From Glaciecola sp048820975 (GTDB taxonomy: Bacteria; Pseudomonadota; Gammaproteobacteria; Enterobacterales; Alteromonadaceae), in NCBI RefSeq assembly GCF_048820975.1, contig NZ_JBMEUF010000001.1, forward strand, positions 1,054,001 through 1,118,000: a DNA stretch of 64,000 bases, written 5' to 3'. The translations under genes and the position numbers were made by a program. A model generated the notes under the pieces. That model did no database searches and was not told the origin of the DNA. It was given only the letters and a program-made list of their open reading frames with translations. Within the stretch, counting starts at the first letter, position 1. Each line of letters starts with the position of its first letter. Below are positions 52,368 through 62,646 of this stretch, piece by piece.

Positions 52368-53978
52368 CTATTCGCAAGCTAAATCAGGGTTATGAGGTTT
52401 ACGTGTGGTGAAATAATCATTCACAAATTGTTCAAACGGTTTCTCGTTTTTTGCCTCTATTTCTTTTTGCGCGATTACTGACGCCTTTGCTTGCTCTACA
52501 AAGGTTTGCTCAGGTATATGTTTATAATTAAGGCCTGACATATGCGCCTTATACTCTTTTGCTAGCTCTAAGCCCAAACTACTGTTGTCAATGTTGTTGT
52601 CTAAAAGCGTAGCGAGCCATTTACCAGAGGCGGTTAAACTCGCGTCATTAAATTTTTCGCTTTGCAAATTAACCGCTTTAGAATAACGGTCGGTTTCATT
52701 GGCTGCATCAAGTATTGCCGCTACTTTGAGTAACTCTTCATTTAAGCCTAAGCCCCAATCTTTTAACGATATTTTTTCACTGCCATTTTGCAGCATCAAA
52801 CTTGGGTCTCGCCCTTCTAAAACCGTCTTATTAATATTGTCTTGGCTAATTTCAAAACAATTCTCAACAAATTTAGGTGACGGCTCTAGCAAGCAATAAA
52901 GTAAGAAAACATCTAAGTAGTGGAATTGGCTTTCTTCTATTCCAATCGGAGAATATGGATTTACGTCTAAAGAGCGCACTTCTAAATAACTAACGCCCCT
53001 ATTTTCTAATGCATTAGTTGGCATTTCTTGTGACAAGGCAATTTGCTTAGGTCTAATAGGCGAATATAACTCGTTTTCAATTTGCAATATATTGCCATTC
53101 AACTGTTGCCAGCCTTGTGCATCACTGCTAGAAAACTGGCTATATTCAGGTGCTTTTTGCCCAATCGCTTTGCGCACGCTACTCACGTATGTATCTAGGT
53201 CGTTGTAGCAAATATTTAAAGATGACTGCGCGCTACTAGTATAGCCCAAATCACTCATACGCAATGAGGTTGCATAGGGTAAATAGTATGTACCTTTACC
53301 TACTGTTTTAAACGAATGGGGTGACTTTTTGTGAGAAATAAAAGAACTACATAAAGCCGGCGACGCACCAAATAAGTATGGGATTACCCAAGCATATCGG
53401 CGAAAGTTTCTGATCATAGAAAAGTAGTGTGCCGACTGCGTGGTTTTATTCCATTGCTCACCTTCATTCTCACACCATAATTGCCAAAAAGAATCGGGTA
53501 GAGAGAAATTAAAATGCACACCTGAAATAACTTGCATCATGCTGCCATAGCGATGATGTAAGCCATTGCGATACACTGCTTTCATCTTTGCAATATTAGA
53601 AGAACCATAATTAGCAATAGGGATTTTAGTTTCGCTATTTATAAAACACGGCATACTCAAAGGCCACAAGTATTCTTCACCAATAGACTCATAAGTAAAT
53701 TTATGAATATCGATAAGTTGCGCTAAAGATGTTCTAGCTCTGTTTTCTGGCGGCGTAATAAATTCAAGCAATGACTCAGAAAAATCAGTTGTGATGTATT
53801 CGTGAGTTAAGGCTGAGCCTAAAGATTTAGGGTGTGGCGTGTCAGCTATACCACCACTTTCATTGACTCTTAAAGTCTCACGCTCTACGCCATGCTTTAT
53901 ATCTTTAAGCGCTTGCAAAAAACGAGGCTGTGAAACCGCTAGCAGCCTCGTCTCAAATGTTGTTTGATTATTTGACAA
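52368..53978 (-). CDS. gshA: Glutamate-cysteine ligase, E. coli type
   Basis: GshA joins glutamate and cysteine with ATP, the first step of glutathione synthesis. Its 536 residues are typical of the proteobacterial class 1 enzyme. GVERETLRVNESGGIADTPH, EYITTDFSESLLEFITPP and YLEVRSLDVNPYSPIGI are hallmark blocks for substrate and metal binding. It lies 35 bases after the M16 peptidase gene on the same strand. Confidence 0.97.
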   Translation of the reverse strand: MSNNQTTFETRLLAVSQPRFLQALKDIKHGVERETLRVNESGGIADTPHPKSLGSALTHEYITTDFSESLLEFITPPENRARTSLAQLIDIHKFTYESIGEEYLWPLSMPCFINSETKIPIANYGSSNIAKMKAVYRNGLHHRYGSMMQVISGVHFNFSLPDSFWQLWCENEGEQWNKTTQSAHYFSMIRNFRRYAWVIPYLFGASPALCSSFISHKKSPHSFKTVGKGTYYLPYATSLRMSDLGYTSSAQSSLNICYNDLDTYVSSVRKAIGQKAPEYSQFSSSDAQGWQQLNGNILQIENELYSPIRPKQIALSQEMPTNALENRGVSYLEVRSLDVNPYSPIGIEESQFHYLDVFLLYCLLEPSPKFVENCFEISQDNINKTVLEGRDPSLMLQNGSEKISLKDWGLGLNEELLKVAAILDAANETDRYSKAVNLQSEKFNDASLTASGKWLATLLDNNIDNSSLGLELAKEYKAHMSGLNYKHIPEQTFVEQAKASVIAQKEIEAKNEKPFEQFVNDYFTTRKPHNPDLACE

Positions 53979-54013
53979 ATTATTGTTCTCTAAGGGTTAA
54001 ATTACAACGAGGC

Positions 54014-56854
54014 CTATTGAGGCACTGTTATTATCTCTATTTCTTTACCAAACGCTTTTAAAGACTCTTTAAGGGTATTGGCATCACCTACTACTAAAAT
54101 GTGCATCTTATCAGTATCTAGCCATTTGGCTGCAAGCGCGTTAAGTTCATCTATTTTAATGTTCTCAATAATATCTTGCTGCTTCGCCGTATAATCTTTA
54201 TCCAAATCTAATGATAACAGTCGCATAAGAAATCTGGCCTTTTGGCTAGGCGTTTCATAGCGTAAGGCATCAGACTGAGTATAGGCACTTTGTAAAAACA
54301 CAAGCTCCTCTTGTGACATACCCTTTTCTTGGTACATGTTTATCTCATTTAAGAACTCTTGAATACTCTCTTTAGTAAATTCAGCAGTTACATCAGCACT
54401 TGCTACGAACGTTCCGGTCGTTTTTCCACCTGAAAAACGGCTCCTAGCGCCATAAGAATAGCCTTTGTCTTCACGCAAGTTTAAATTAATACGGCTATTA
54501 AACATACCACCCAGGGTAAAGTTTGCTAATGATAACTTAAAATATTCATCGTATGGGTCATAGACCGGTGCATGACGGAAAATATTTACCACTGATTGCA
54601 CACTGCCTGGATTATCTACAATATAAATTTTGCCTTTTTCTATTTGCGTATCATATTCAAAGGTCGGCAACATATAATCTTTACTTTCCCATTTGCTTAA
54701 AAAGCGAGTAAGGTCGAGTACTTTTGACTTATCCATATCCCCCACAGCCACTAAGGTTGCATGATTCGGCCGTACGTACTTATTGTAGTATTCTTTAACA
54801 TCATCAAGGGTAATAGATTTAATACTTTCAAGTGTACCTGAATCAGGTAAACCCAAACGTATTTGGTCAGAATAAAGTAGCATGTTACGGCCTCGGCTTG
54901 CTAATACCGATGGGTTTTTCAAAGATTGTTGCATACCTTGTAGTGTGCGCTGTTTAACTAAATCAAAATCTGCCTCTGTAAAGCCCGGCGACAATAGTTT
55001 ATCTTCAAGTAAAACGAGTGTTTCTTGTGCATATTTACTTAAGGTATTAACTTCAACGCTCATATACCGCCCATTCGCGCTAAAATTAATAGCGCTGCCT
55101 AACAAGCTTAGTTTATTGGCAATCTCTTCGGTTGAATGAGCTTGTGTGCTTTCATTCAACAATTGAGCCGTTAAACTTGCCACACCGAGTTTATCAAGGT
55201 TATCTAATAACACCCCACCTTCCATACTTAATGAAATAGATAATGTGGGGGCTTCCGTTGTTTGTACACCTAATACTTTTATGCCATTGTCAAAGGTGTG
55301 CTCCCAAAATTCAGGAACCGATACCGCTTTATTAGCGCTTGCCTTGGGCATAACGCTACGGTCAAAGGCATCAACAATACTGGGCGCTTCAAATTCAGCT
55401 ACTTGCTTACCGTTAAGTGGAATAACGCGCTTATCTAAACTGAAGTTTTGTGCTGCAACGGCCAGTTCAGTTTGTCCATTAGGTACTATTGATAATACTA
55501 CTGCGGCTTTATCTTTAATATATTGATTGTATACCCGCATAACATCGTCTTTGGTAACTTGGTTGTAGCGCTCAATATCAAGTGATACTGTGTCGGGCTC
55601 ACCTCTAAATATTTGGCTAGACGCCATCATATTGACTTTGCCTGATACACTTTGCAGCGCATTTATACTGTTACTTTCTATTGCACTTTTAACACGCTGT
55701 AAGTCATCATCTTGAACCCCACGCTCTTCGAACTCCGCTAGCGAAGTTTGCATAATTTCACTAAGGCTTTCTAGGTCGCTTACATTTTGAGGATTCGCTA
55801 ATGACAACAAAACAAACTCGCAAGCTAACTCTTTACAAGGGTGGTTTGCGAATGCTTGTACAGCTAAGCCATTCTTTACCATATTTTTGTACAACAGTGA
55901 TGTTTTACCTTGGCCCAAGATATTTGCTAACACATCTAGCGCTGGCTCATCATCATGATCTCGATATACGGTTGGGTACGTGAGTTGTAACAAAGGTAAA
56001 TGCACTTTGTCTTCTAAGGTAATATAACGCGATTCGTTCAAACTCGCGGGTTGCTTTTCGGCAGGAGTAACTTCTGGCCCTTTAGGGATAGGCCCAAAAT
56101 ATTTTTCAATCCACGTTTTTGTTTGGGGAATGTCAATATCACCGCCAATAGTTAATACCGCATTATTCGGGCCGTACCAGCGTTTAAAGAATGCTTTTAA
56201 ATCTTCTACATTTACGCGGTCAAGGTCTTCAACATAACCAATAGTTGACCACGAGTACGGGTGTCCTTTCGGGTATAAGGCCTCAGCTGTGCGCTCTGAG
56301 CGTAAGCCATAAGGCTGGTTATCAACACGCTGACCGCGTTCGTTTTTAACTGTTTCTCGCTGGGTTTCAAATTTCGCTTGTGTAACCGCCGGCAACAAAA
56401 AGCCCATTCGATCAGCTTCTAGCCAAAGCATTTTTTCTAGTTGATTGGCCGGTACCGTTTCAAAATAATTTGTTCTATCTGTATTGGTTGTGCCATTTAA
56501 ACTTCCGCCAGCTTCTGTAATGATTTTAAAATGCTCTTCATCTGCAACATGCTGAGAACCTTGAAACATCATATGCTCAAAAAAATGAGCAAACCCCGAG
56601 CGGCCGTAATCTTCGCGAGCCGAACCTACATGATAAGTCACATTTACATTTACGAGAGGGTCAGATGAATCAGGGTGCAATACTACCGTAAGGCCATTAT
56701 TTAGCTCATACTTGTGATATTTTATGACATCACCTGCAAGTTCTATAGGCTTGCCATTAATGCTCGAGTTGTTGCTCGGAGCGTCGCTGCAAGCCACTAA
56801 AATTAAGCTTGAAGCTAGTGCGATTGTTAGTTTTTTATAACTTATCATTACCAT
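54014..56854 (-). CDS. M16-family zinc metallopeptidase lipoprotein
   Basis: This large peptidase of 946 residues belongs to the pitrilysin/insulinase-like family and probably degrades peptides in the periplasm. The signal ends in LILVAC, a lipobox. The inverted zinc motif is HFFEH in FAHFFEHMMFQGS near residues 88-92, with the downstream Glu in TQRETVKNERGQR. The second M16 half, from about residue 500, lacks the zinc motif and forms the other clamshell. It may be cotranscribed with gshA, 35 bases downstream. Confidence 0.95.
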   Translation of the reverse strand: MVMISYKKLTIALASSLILVACSDAPSNNSSINGKPIELAGDVIKYHKYELNNGLTVVLHPDSSDPLVNVNVTYHVGSAREDYGRSGFAHFFEHMMFQGSQHVADEEHFKIITEAGGSLNGTTNTDRTNYFETVPANQLEKMLWLEADRMGFLLPAVTQAKFETQRETVKNERGQRVDNQPYGLRSERTAEALYPKGHPYSWSTIGYVEDLDRVNVEDLKAFFKRWYGPNNAVLTIGGDIDIPQTKTWIEKYFGPIPKGPEVTPAEKQPASLNESRYITLEDKVHLPLLQLTYPTVYRDHDDEPALDVLANILGQGKTSLLYKNMVKNGLAVQAFANHPCKELACEFVLLSLANPQNVSDLESLSEIMQTSLAEFEERGVQDDDLQRVKSAIESNSINALQSVSGKVNMMASSQIFRGEPDTVSLDIERYNQVTKDDVMRVYNQYIKDKAAVVLSIVPNGQTELAVAAQNFSLDKRVIPLNGKQVAEFEAPSIVDAFDRSVMPKASANKAVSVPEFWEHTFDNGIKVLGVQTTEAPTLSISLSMEGGVLLDNLDKLGVASLTAQLLNESTQAHSTEEIANKLSLLGSAINFSANGRYMSVEVNTLSKYAQETLVLLEDKLLSPGFTEADFDLVKQRTLQGMQQSLKNPSVLASRGRNMLLYSDQIRLGLPDSGTLESIKSITLDDVKEYYNKYVRPNHATLVAVGDMDKSKVLDLTRFLSKWESKDYMLPTFEYDTQIEKGKIYIVDNPGSVQSVVNIFRHAPVYDPYDEYFKLSLANFTLGGMFNSRINLNLREDKGYSYGARSRFSGGKTTGTFVASADVTAEFTKESIQEFLNEINMYQEKGMSQEELVFLQSAYTQSDALRYETPSQKARFLMRLLSLDLDKDYTAKQQDIIENIKIDELNALAAKWLDTDKMHILVVGDANTLKESLKAFGKEIEIITVPQ

Positions 56855-56984
56855 CTTTATCTAAAAATTTGCTCAATTGCTTATGATGGATAAAAAAATC
56901 GTATTTGTAAAAGCCTAATTAACAATTTATGCTAGACTTCCCATATTATAAGGCACTTTCAATCGTCTTCGCAGGAGTTATATA

Positions 56985-57545
56985 GTGACAGCGACAGCAC
57001 AGCTTTTTGATAAAGAATTCGCCCTTACCCAATTAGGGGGTAATACCGATTTACTCAAGCGGATGTTAATTAAATTTGAAGATGAATTTAAAACCGTTCC
57101 AGAAGAAGTTAGAAACTTGTTCAATAACAATGAAATTAAAGAAGCTAAATTAAAAGTCCATACCACTAAGGGCTTGTCAGGTAATTTAGGTCTAATGGCT
57201 TTATATGAATCAGCTAAAACCTTAGACCAACAACTACGCGCAGGTGTTGCCGATGACAGCATGATTGAACTATTTGCTCAAACTATGGCTGATACTTGCG
57301 ACACGATTAAACAAGTCCATTTAGCACAAAACTCTGTGCCTGAATTTACCAGCAGTGTTGTTAATAACAAATATTACGAAGAATTTATTCAAAGGCTAGA
57401 ACGTCATGAATTCATTGATGATGAAAGCCTGCACAAATATGTAAATGATTTGGACTTGTCTGACGATGAAAAGAAGCACTTAATCAGTTTGGTGGAAGAA
57501 CTGCAATACGCAAAAGCGATTGAGATCATTAAAAAGCTTGCATAG
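56985..57545 (+). CDS. Histidine phosphotransfer (Hpt) domain protein
   Basis: This soluble protein of 186 residues has an N-terminal Hpt four-helix bundle. The phospho-accepting His lies in AKLKVHTTKGLSGNLGLM near residue 57, following the classical LLKRMLIKFEDEF helix. The C-terminal 70 residues are helical and of unknown role. It probably relays phosphate for a hybrid sensor elsewhere; no kinase or regulator is adjacent. The start is a GTG at 56985 with AGGAG upstream. Confidence 0.88.
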   Translation: MTATAQLFDKEFALTQLGGNTDLLKRMLIKFEDEFKTVPEEVRNLFNNNEIKEAKLKVHTTKGLSGNLGLMALYESAKTLDQQLRAGVADDSMIELFAQTMADTCDTIKQVHLAQNSVPEFTSSVVNNKYYEEFIQRLERHEFIDDESLHKYVNDLDLSDDEKKHLISLVEELQYAKAIEIIKKLA

Positions 57546-57567
57546 TCAAAATATTGGTACGCGCAAT

Positions 57568-58266
57568 ATGATCCCTACGGTACCCATTGTATATGAGCAT
57601 TCTGATTTTTATATAGTGAATAAACCGGTAGGCTTGACAATGCATGATGTCCACCACGGTATTATTCCGCGTTTGTGCAAACAAACCGGCATGTCTTCGT
57701 TGTACCTTGTTCATAGGCTTGATGATAAAACCAGCGGTTGTATTATTTTAGCAAAGAACAATTCAGCCGCAAGCGAGTTTGGTAGGCTGTTTGAACAACA
57801 CGCTGTGCAAAAGTATTATGTGGCAATTATAAATAGCAAACCGAAAAAGAAACAGGGCAAAATTTGTGGTGACATGCTCAAATCACGCAATGGCTCATAC
57901 AAACTCAGTACGCTTCAAACTAATCCTGCTCTTACTTATTTTTTTACCCGAAGCATTCAAGCACAAATAAATGTTAGTAGCGAAATAGCACGTCCGGCGC
58001 TTCGCATAGTATATTTGCAACCTAAAAGCGGTAAAACCCATCAATTAAGAGTGGCCTTAAAATCACTTGGTAGCCCTATATTAGGTGATGATAGATACAA
58101 GGGGTCACAAAGCGACCGTATGTACTTACATAGCTACAAACTTGATTTTAAATACAAGGGCACAAGCATAAGCGTAAGCTGCAAACCTTGTGAGGGAAAA
58201 GTTTTTGCTTTATTAAATGATGAGCACTACAGTGAATTTGATAAACTTGCGTGGCCTAAAGCATGA
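57568..58266 (+). CDS. RluA-family pseudouridine synthase
   Basis: This RNA pseudouridine synthase of about 232 residues uses the conserved Asp in LVHRLDDKTSGCIILAK. VNKPVGLTMHD at the start and LQPKSGKTHQLRVALKSLG are the other family motifs; there is no S4 domain. The fit is to the TIGR01621 RluA-like group, whose RNA target is not established. The ATG at 57568 gives the proper start; the frame is open into the Hpt gene end. It overlaps the next gene by 4 bases. Confidence 0.9.
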   Translation: MIPTVPIVYEHSDFYIVNKPVGLTMHDVHHGIIPRLCKQTGMSSLYLVHRLDDKTSGCIILAKNNSAASEFGRLFEQHAVQKYYVAIINSKPKKKQGKICGDMLKSRNGSYKLSTLQTNPALTYFFTRSIQAQINVSSEIARPALRIVYLQPKSGKTHQLRVALKSLGSPILGDDRYKGSQSDRMYLHSYKLDFKYKGTSISVSCKPCEGKVFALLNDEHYSEFDKLAWPKA

Positions 58267-59147
58267 AGCTTGCCATTGTAGGCCAAGGCGCTATTGCTAG
58301 CCTTTTTGCACACTACTGGGAAAATGCGCATCTTACTGTTTTAGTAAGAGCACTGCCTACACAGCCTAAAAAACTTAAGCTACTAAGTGGATTAAGTGTC
58401 TCTTTAGATTTTCCATTTGATGATATTAAGCAACCTAAGAGTAATGACTTTGATGCCCTTTTGATTTGCGTAAAATGCTATCAAGTTAAAGCACTTATCA
58501 ATAATATTAAACCGTGGCTACAAAGCTCAACTAAAATCGTTTTGGTGCAAAATGGGATGGGTGGTGCGCAACAACTCAGCCAAGCTTTTCCGATGAATAC
58601 TCTGCTAGTAGGAACATGTACTGATGGTATATTTCCGCTAAGTGACGACTGTTATCAACAAACGGCGCAAGGAAACTTAGATATTGGCGCATACACCAAC
58701 AGCACAATGAGCGGATCAAGCGCTGGCTTTTTAAGGGATTTCGCAAGGTATCACCCCAGCGCAACCTTGCATAATGACATAAGCCTAGCTTTGTACCGCA
58801 AACTCGCGATAAACGCCGTCATTAACCCGCTAACAGCAGTACGGAAAGTTAAAAATGGTGAACTGCTAATGCATAAACAAGAACTTGATTCGCTTAAACA
58901 GGAAGTGTTTTCTATTTTTACTGCAATGAACGTTGATTGGCGGCAGCTAAAATTTAACGAAGCGATTGATGAAGTAATAAAACTCACCGCTAATAATTAT
59001 TCATCTATGCAACAAGATGTTCAACACCGGCGCAAAACCGAAGTTGATGGCGTGCTTGGCTTCTTGCTAAGTATAGGCACAAAAAAAGGCGTAAAAACGC
59101 CTTTAATATCTTCTTTATACAACACCATAAAAAGTTATGAAACCTGA
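58263..59147 (+). CDS. panE: 2-dehydropantoate 2-reductase
   Basis: This enzyme reduces ketopantoate to pantoate with NADPH in pantothenate and coenzyme A synthesis. Its 294 residues have the Rossmann start LAIVGQGAIASLFAHYW (GxGxxG), ALLICVKCYQVKALI with the catalytic Lys area, LVQNGMGG, and LAINAVINPLTAV with the second catalytic Lys and Asn. Sequence agreement with E. coli PanE is moderate, and the family includes other 2-oxo-acid reductases. ATGA overlap with the preceding pseudouridine synthase gene. Confidence 0.87.
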   Translation: MKLAIVGQGAIASLFAHYWENAHLTVLVRALPTQPKKLKLLSGLSVSLDFPFDDIKQPKSNDFDALLICVKCYQVKALINNIKPWLQSSTKIVLVQNGMGGAQQLSQAFPMNTLLVGTCTDGIFPLSDDCYQQTAQGNLDIGAYTNSTMSGSSAGFLRDFARYHPSATLHNDISLALYRKLAINAVINPLTAVRKVKNGELLMHKQELDSLKQEVFSIFTAMNVDWRQLKFNEAIDEVIKLTANNYSSMQQDVQHRRKTEVDGVLGFLLSIGTKKGVKTPLISSLYNTIKSYET

Positions 59148-59192
59148 GTAATCATCAGCTTATTCACTGGCTAATGATTACTCACCAATGGC

Positions 59193-60734
59193 TTACTCAC
59201 TCGCTAATGGCTTCATGTGTGGGAACAAAATAACATCTTTAATGGTATTGCAATCAGCGAATAGCATTACCAAACGGTCAATCCCAATGCCTTCACCGGC
59301 TGTTGGTGCCATGCCATATTCTAATGCAGTGATGTAATCTTCATCAAAATGCATGGCTTCGTCATCACCCGCATCTTTTTCTTGTACTTGCTTTTGGAAA
59401 CGCGCAGCTTGGTCTTCAGAATCATTTAACTCTGAGAACCCGTTTGCTAATTCACGCCCGCCTACGAAAAACTCAAATCGGTCAGTTACAAATGGGTTTG
59501 CGTCATTTCTACGTGCTAAAGGCGACACTTCCCAAGGATATTCAGTAATAAACGTAGGTTGGTCTAGCTTTTCTTCCGCTGTCGCCTCAAAAATCTCACA
59601 AAGATACTTGCCAGCTCCCCAAATACCATCGACTTCAGGCTCTTTAATATGCAGTTGTTTAGCCATAGCCTTCATTTCATCTAAATGATTTTCAGGGTCT
59701 TTAATGGCTTGTTCGTTTGCGTCTGGCCAATACTTTAATATTGCATCGCCCATACTTAAGCGAGCAAAAGGTTGCGCAAAGTCATATTCTTTAACTTCAA
59801 CGACTTCACCTTCAGTATTGCGAATGTGATTTTTAAGTTGCTGTGTCCCTAATACATTTTGCGCTAGCTCACGCAGCATATCTTCTGTTAGGTTCATCAA
59901 ATCTTTGTAGTCAGCGTAGGCTTGATAAAACTCAAGCATCGTAAACTCAGGGTTATGGCGAGTGGATAAACCTTCGTTTCTGAAGTTTCTGTTAATTTCA
60001 AACACGCGTTCAAAACCACCTACAACTAGCCTTTTTAAGTAAAGCTCAGGCGCAATTCGCAAGTACATATCAATGTCGAGTGCATTGTGATGGGTCACAA
60101 ATGGCTTAGCGGTAGCGCCTCCTGGTATGACTTGCAACATAGGCGTTTCAACTTCCATGAACTTACGGTCAGTTAAAAAGCGGCGTATGCCGTTTACAAT
60201 TTCGCTTCTTATACGAAAAGTGTTGCGTGTATCAGGGTTGGTGATCAAATCAACATAACGTTGGCGATATTTAGTTTCTTGATCAGCTAAGCCATGAAAT
60301 TTTTCAGGTAACGGACGCAATGACTTTGTTAATAGTTCGAAAGACTCCATATTAACGTACAAATCGCCTTTACCAGATTTGTGCAAGGCACCACTCACGC
60401 CAATAATGTCGCCAATATCTAAACTACCGTATTCTTCTTTAATACGTTTTTGGGCTGCTTTATCAGCATATGACTGGATGCGGCCGCTCATGTCTTGAAG
60501 CAATAAAAACGGGCCGCGTTTAGCCATGATTCGCCCAGCAATACTCACTTGATTGCCCTGCTCGCTTAAGGTTTCTTTATCTAACTCACCGAAACTTTCT
60601 TGTAGATCTTGTGCGTAATGTTCGCGGCGAAATTGGTTAGGATAGCCATTTGAAGGGCAATTTTCGCGAATTTTCGCAAGTTTTGCGCGGCGTTCCGCAA
60701 TCAATTTGTTTTCGTCTTGTTGCTCAATAGTCAT
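59193..60734 (-). CDS. lysS: Lysyl-tRNA synthetase, class II
   Basis: LysS charges tRNA-Lys. Its 513 residues have an OB-fold anticodon domain (VSIAGRIMAKRGPFLLLQDM) and the class II core: motif 1 near FMEVETPMLQ, motif 2 FRNEGLSTRHNPEFTMLEFY, and motif 3 GEGIGIDRLVMLF. It follows prfB by 35 bases on the same strand, the prfB-lysS operon familiar from E. coli. Confidence 0.98.
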   Translation of the reverse strand: MTIEQQDENKLIAERRAKLAKIRENCPSNGYPNQFRREHYAQDLQESFGELDKETLSEQGNQVSIAGRIMAKRGPFLLLQDMSGRIQSYADKAAQKRIKEEYGSLDIGDIIGVSGALHKSGKGDLYVNMESFELLTKSLRPLPEKFHGLADQETKYRQRYVDLITNPDTRNTFRIRSEIVNGIRRFLTDRKFMEVETPMLQVIPGGATAKPFVTHHNALDIDMYLRIAPELYLKRLVVGGFERVFEINRNFRNEGLSTRHNPEFTMLEFYQAYADYKDLMNLTEDMLRELAQNVLGTQQLKNHIRNTEGEVVEVKEYDFAQPFARLSMGDAILKYWPDANEQAIKDPENHLDEMKAMAKQLHIKEPEVDGIWGAGKYLCEIFEATAEEKLDQPTFITEYPWEVSPLARRNDANPFVTDRFEFFVGGRELANGFSELNDSEDQAARFQKQVQEKDAGDDEAMHFDEDYITALEYGMAPTAGEGIGIDRLVMLFADCNTIKDVILFPHMKPLASE

Positions 60735-60769
60735 CGAGATTCCTAATAAAATAATAGCGTAAGTTGCGC

Positions 60770-61868
60770 TTACAATCCTGATTGTAAACTAGCAATAATA
60801 AATTTGTTTAAGTCACCGTCAAGCACGGCTTGGGTATTACGGGTTTCTACTCCTGTGCGTAAATCTTTAATTCGCGAATCATCTAGCACATAGGAACGTA
60901 TTTGGCTTCCCCATCCAATATCTGATTTGTTATCTTCTAGGGCTTGCTTTTCTTCGTTTTGTTTTTGCATCTCAAGCTCGTACAACTTTGCTTTTAGTTG
61001 TTTCATGGCTTGGTCTTTATTTTTATGCTGTGAACGATCATTTTGACACTGCACCACGGTGTTTGTAGGCGTATGCGTAATGCGAACAGCGGAGTCGGTT
61101 CTGTTTACGTGTTGTCCACCGGCGCCTGATGCTCGATAAGTGTCTATGCGTAAATCCGCGGGATTAATGTCAATATCAATATCATCATTCACTTCTGGAT
61201 AAGCAAATGCTGACGCGAATGAAGTGTGTCTTCTGTTGCCCGAATCAAATGGTGATTTTCTCACTAAACGGTGGACTCCGGTTTCAGTGCGTAACCAACC
61301 AAAGGCATATTCACCCGTGAATTTGATAGTGGCGCTTTTGATCCCGGCCACATCGCCTGCAGAGGCTTCAATAAGTTCGGTTTTAAACCCTTGCTCTTCA
61401 CCCCAACGCAAATACATACGCACTAGCATATTGGCCCAGTCTTGGGCTTCAGTGCCACCCGAGCCTGATTGAATATCAATGTAGCCGTCGTTAATATCAT
61501 TGACGCCAGAGAACATACGGCGAAACTCGAGCTTTTCAAGCTCTTCAATTAAGCTTGCTAACTCTTGCTCAGCTTCATCAAAGGTTTCTTGATCCTCTGC
61601 CTCTACAGCGAGTTCAACTAAACCTTCAACATCTTGAACGCCCTGCTCAAGGTGTTTAATAGTGTTAACCACCAACTCTAAGGCAACCCGTTCTTTCCCT
61701 AGTTTTTGCGCATTTTCAGGATTATTCCAAACATCTGGATTTTCCAATTCACGGCTAACTTCTTCTAGCTGTTCTACTTTGACATCATAGTCAAAGATAC
61801 CCCCTAAGTGCAGCGGCACGTTCGCGGATGTCGGCTAGAGCGTTATTAATTGGGTTAACTTCAAACAT
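60770..61868 (-). CDS. prfB: Peptide chain release factor 2, with programmed +1 frameshift
   Basis: RF2 ends translation at UAA and UGA. The complete gene needs a +1 shift: frame 0 runs from ATG at 61868 for 25 codons to an in-frame TGA at 61791-61793, and the main frame resumes at 61792. The site CTTAGGGGGTATCTTTGAC has the internal Shine-Dalgarno AGGGGG and the slippery CTT-T before the TGA, the standard RF2 autoregulation site. Together this gives 365 residues, exactly the E. coli length. SGAGGQHVNRTDSAVR holds the GGQ loop, and the recognition motif is SPFD. Confidence 0.97.
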
Positions 61869-61972
61869 AGATAAGCGAGAGCTCTCTTTACTGATAAAAT
61901 ATATGCGCGCAAGTGTACCCAAATTCGGAAGTTTTTAATAGTTATCAACACATAAAAATATGTCCAAATGCG

Positions 61973-62545
61973 TTAATTTTTAAGCGCTAAGCTTGTTCTG
62001 TAAGCTTGCGCACCCAATGCTTTTAGTTTTTTGATTGTAGCTGGGTCAATGACTTCGCCATTATCATCTATTAACTCGCTTATTCCACCAATTGCTTGTT
62101 GAGTGGGAAGGACGTGCATACCTAAATTGCCCAATAGCATTCTTAGTGGAACTAAGCCTCGAATTCCTCCCAATGCACCAGGCGAACTAGCCATCAAGGT
62201 TGCAGTTTTTCCGGCAAACGCTTGTAAGGGTTTTTCACCCTCCTCTTTACGCGAAGCCCAGTCAATCGCGTTTTTCAAGGCCGCACTAAATGAGCTATTG
62301 TACTCGGGAGAGGCTATTATATATCCGTCACTTTCAATCATAAGTTGCTTTAACTTTTTCGCCCCTTCTGGAATACCGGTTTCAGCTTCGTCGTCTTCAT
62401 TGAATAGCGGAGCTATATAATCACTTAAACGAATGAGTGTGACTTCTGCGCCTTGCTCTTGTGCGCCCTCAGCAGCCACCTTCACAATACTGTGATTGAA
62501 CGATTTATCTCTTAAACTGCCACTAAATGCTAATAGTTTAAGCAT
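61973..62545 (-). CDS. NAD(P)H-dependent FMN reductase
   Basis: This flavodoxin-fold reductase of 190 residues resembles the azoreductase/chromate reductase (YieF/ChrR-like) group. AFSGSLRDKSFNHSIV is the phosphate loop for FMN and SPEYNSSFSAALKNAIDWAS the second FMN-binding segment. It probably reduces quinones, metals or free flavin; the precise substrate cannot be told. It stands alone, divergent from the PAS sensor gene. Confidence 0.92.
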   Translation of the reverse strand: MLKLLAFSGSLRDKSFNHSIVKVAAEGAQEQGAEVTLIRLSDYIAPLFNEDDEAETGIPEGAKKLKQLMIESDGYIIASPEYNSSFSAALKNAIDWASRKEEGEKPLQAFAGKTATLMASSPGALGGIRGLVPLRMLLGNLGMHVLPTQQAIGGISELIDDNGEVIDPATIKKLKALGAQAYRTSLALKN

Positions 62546-62646
62546 GCTTACTCCTAGTAAATTTTAATTGAATTAACTTGTACGAAAATTCAACTATTCA
62601 GCTCACTGACCGATAACAATGAATACAATTATTATTGGGTAAAAGC

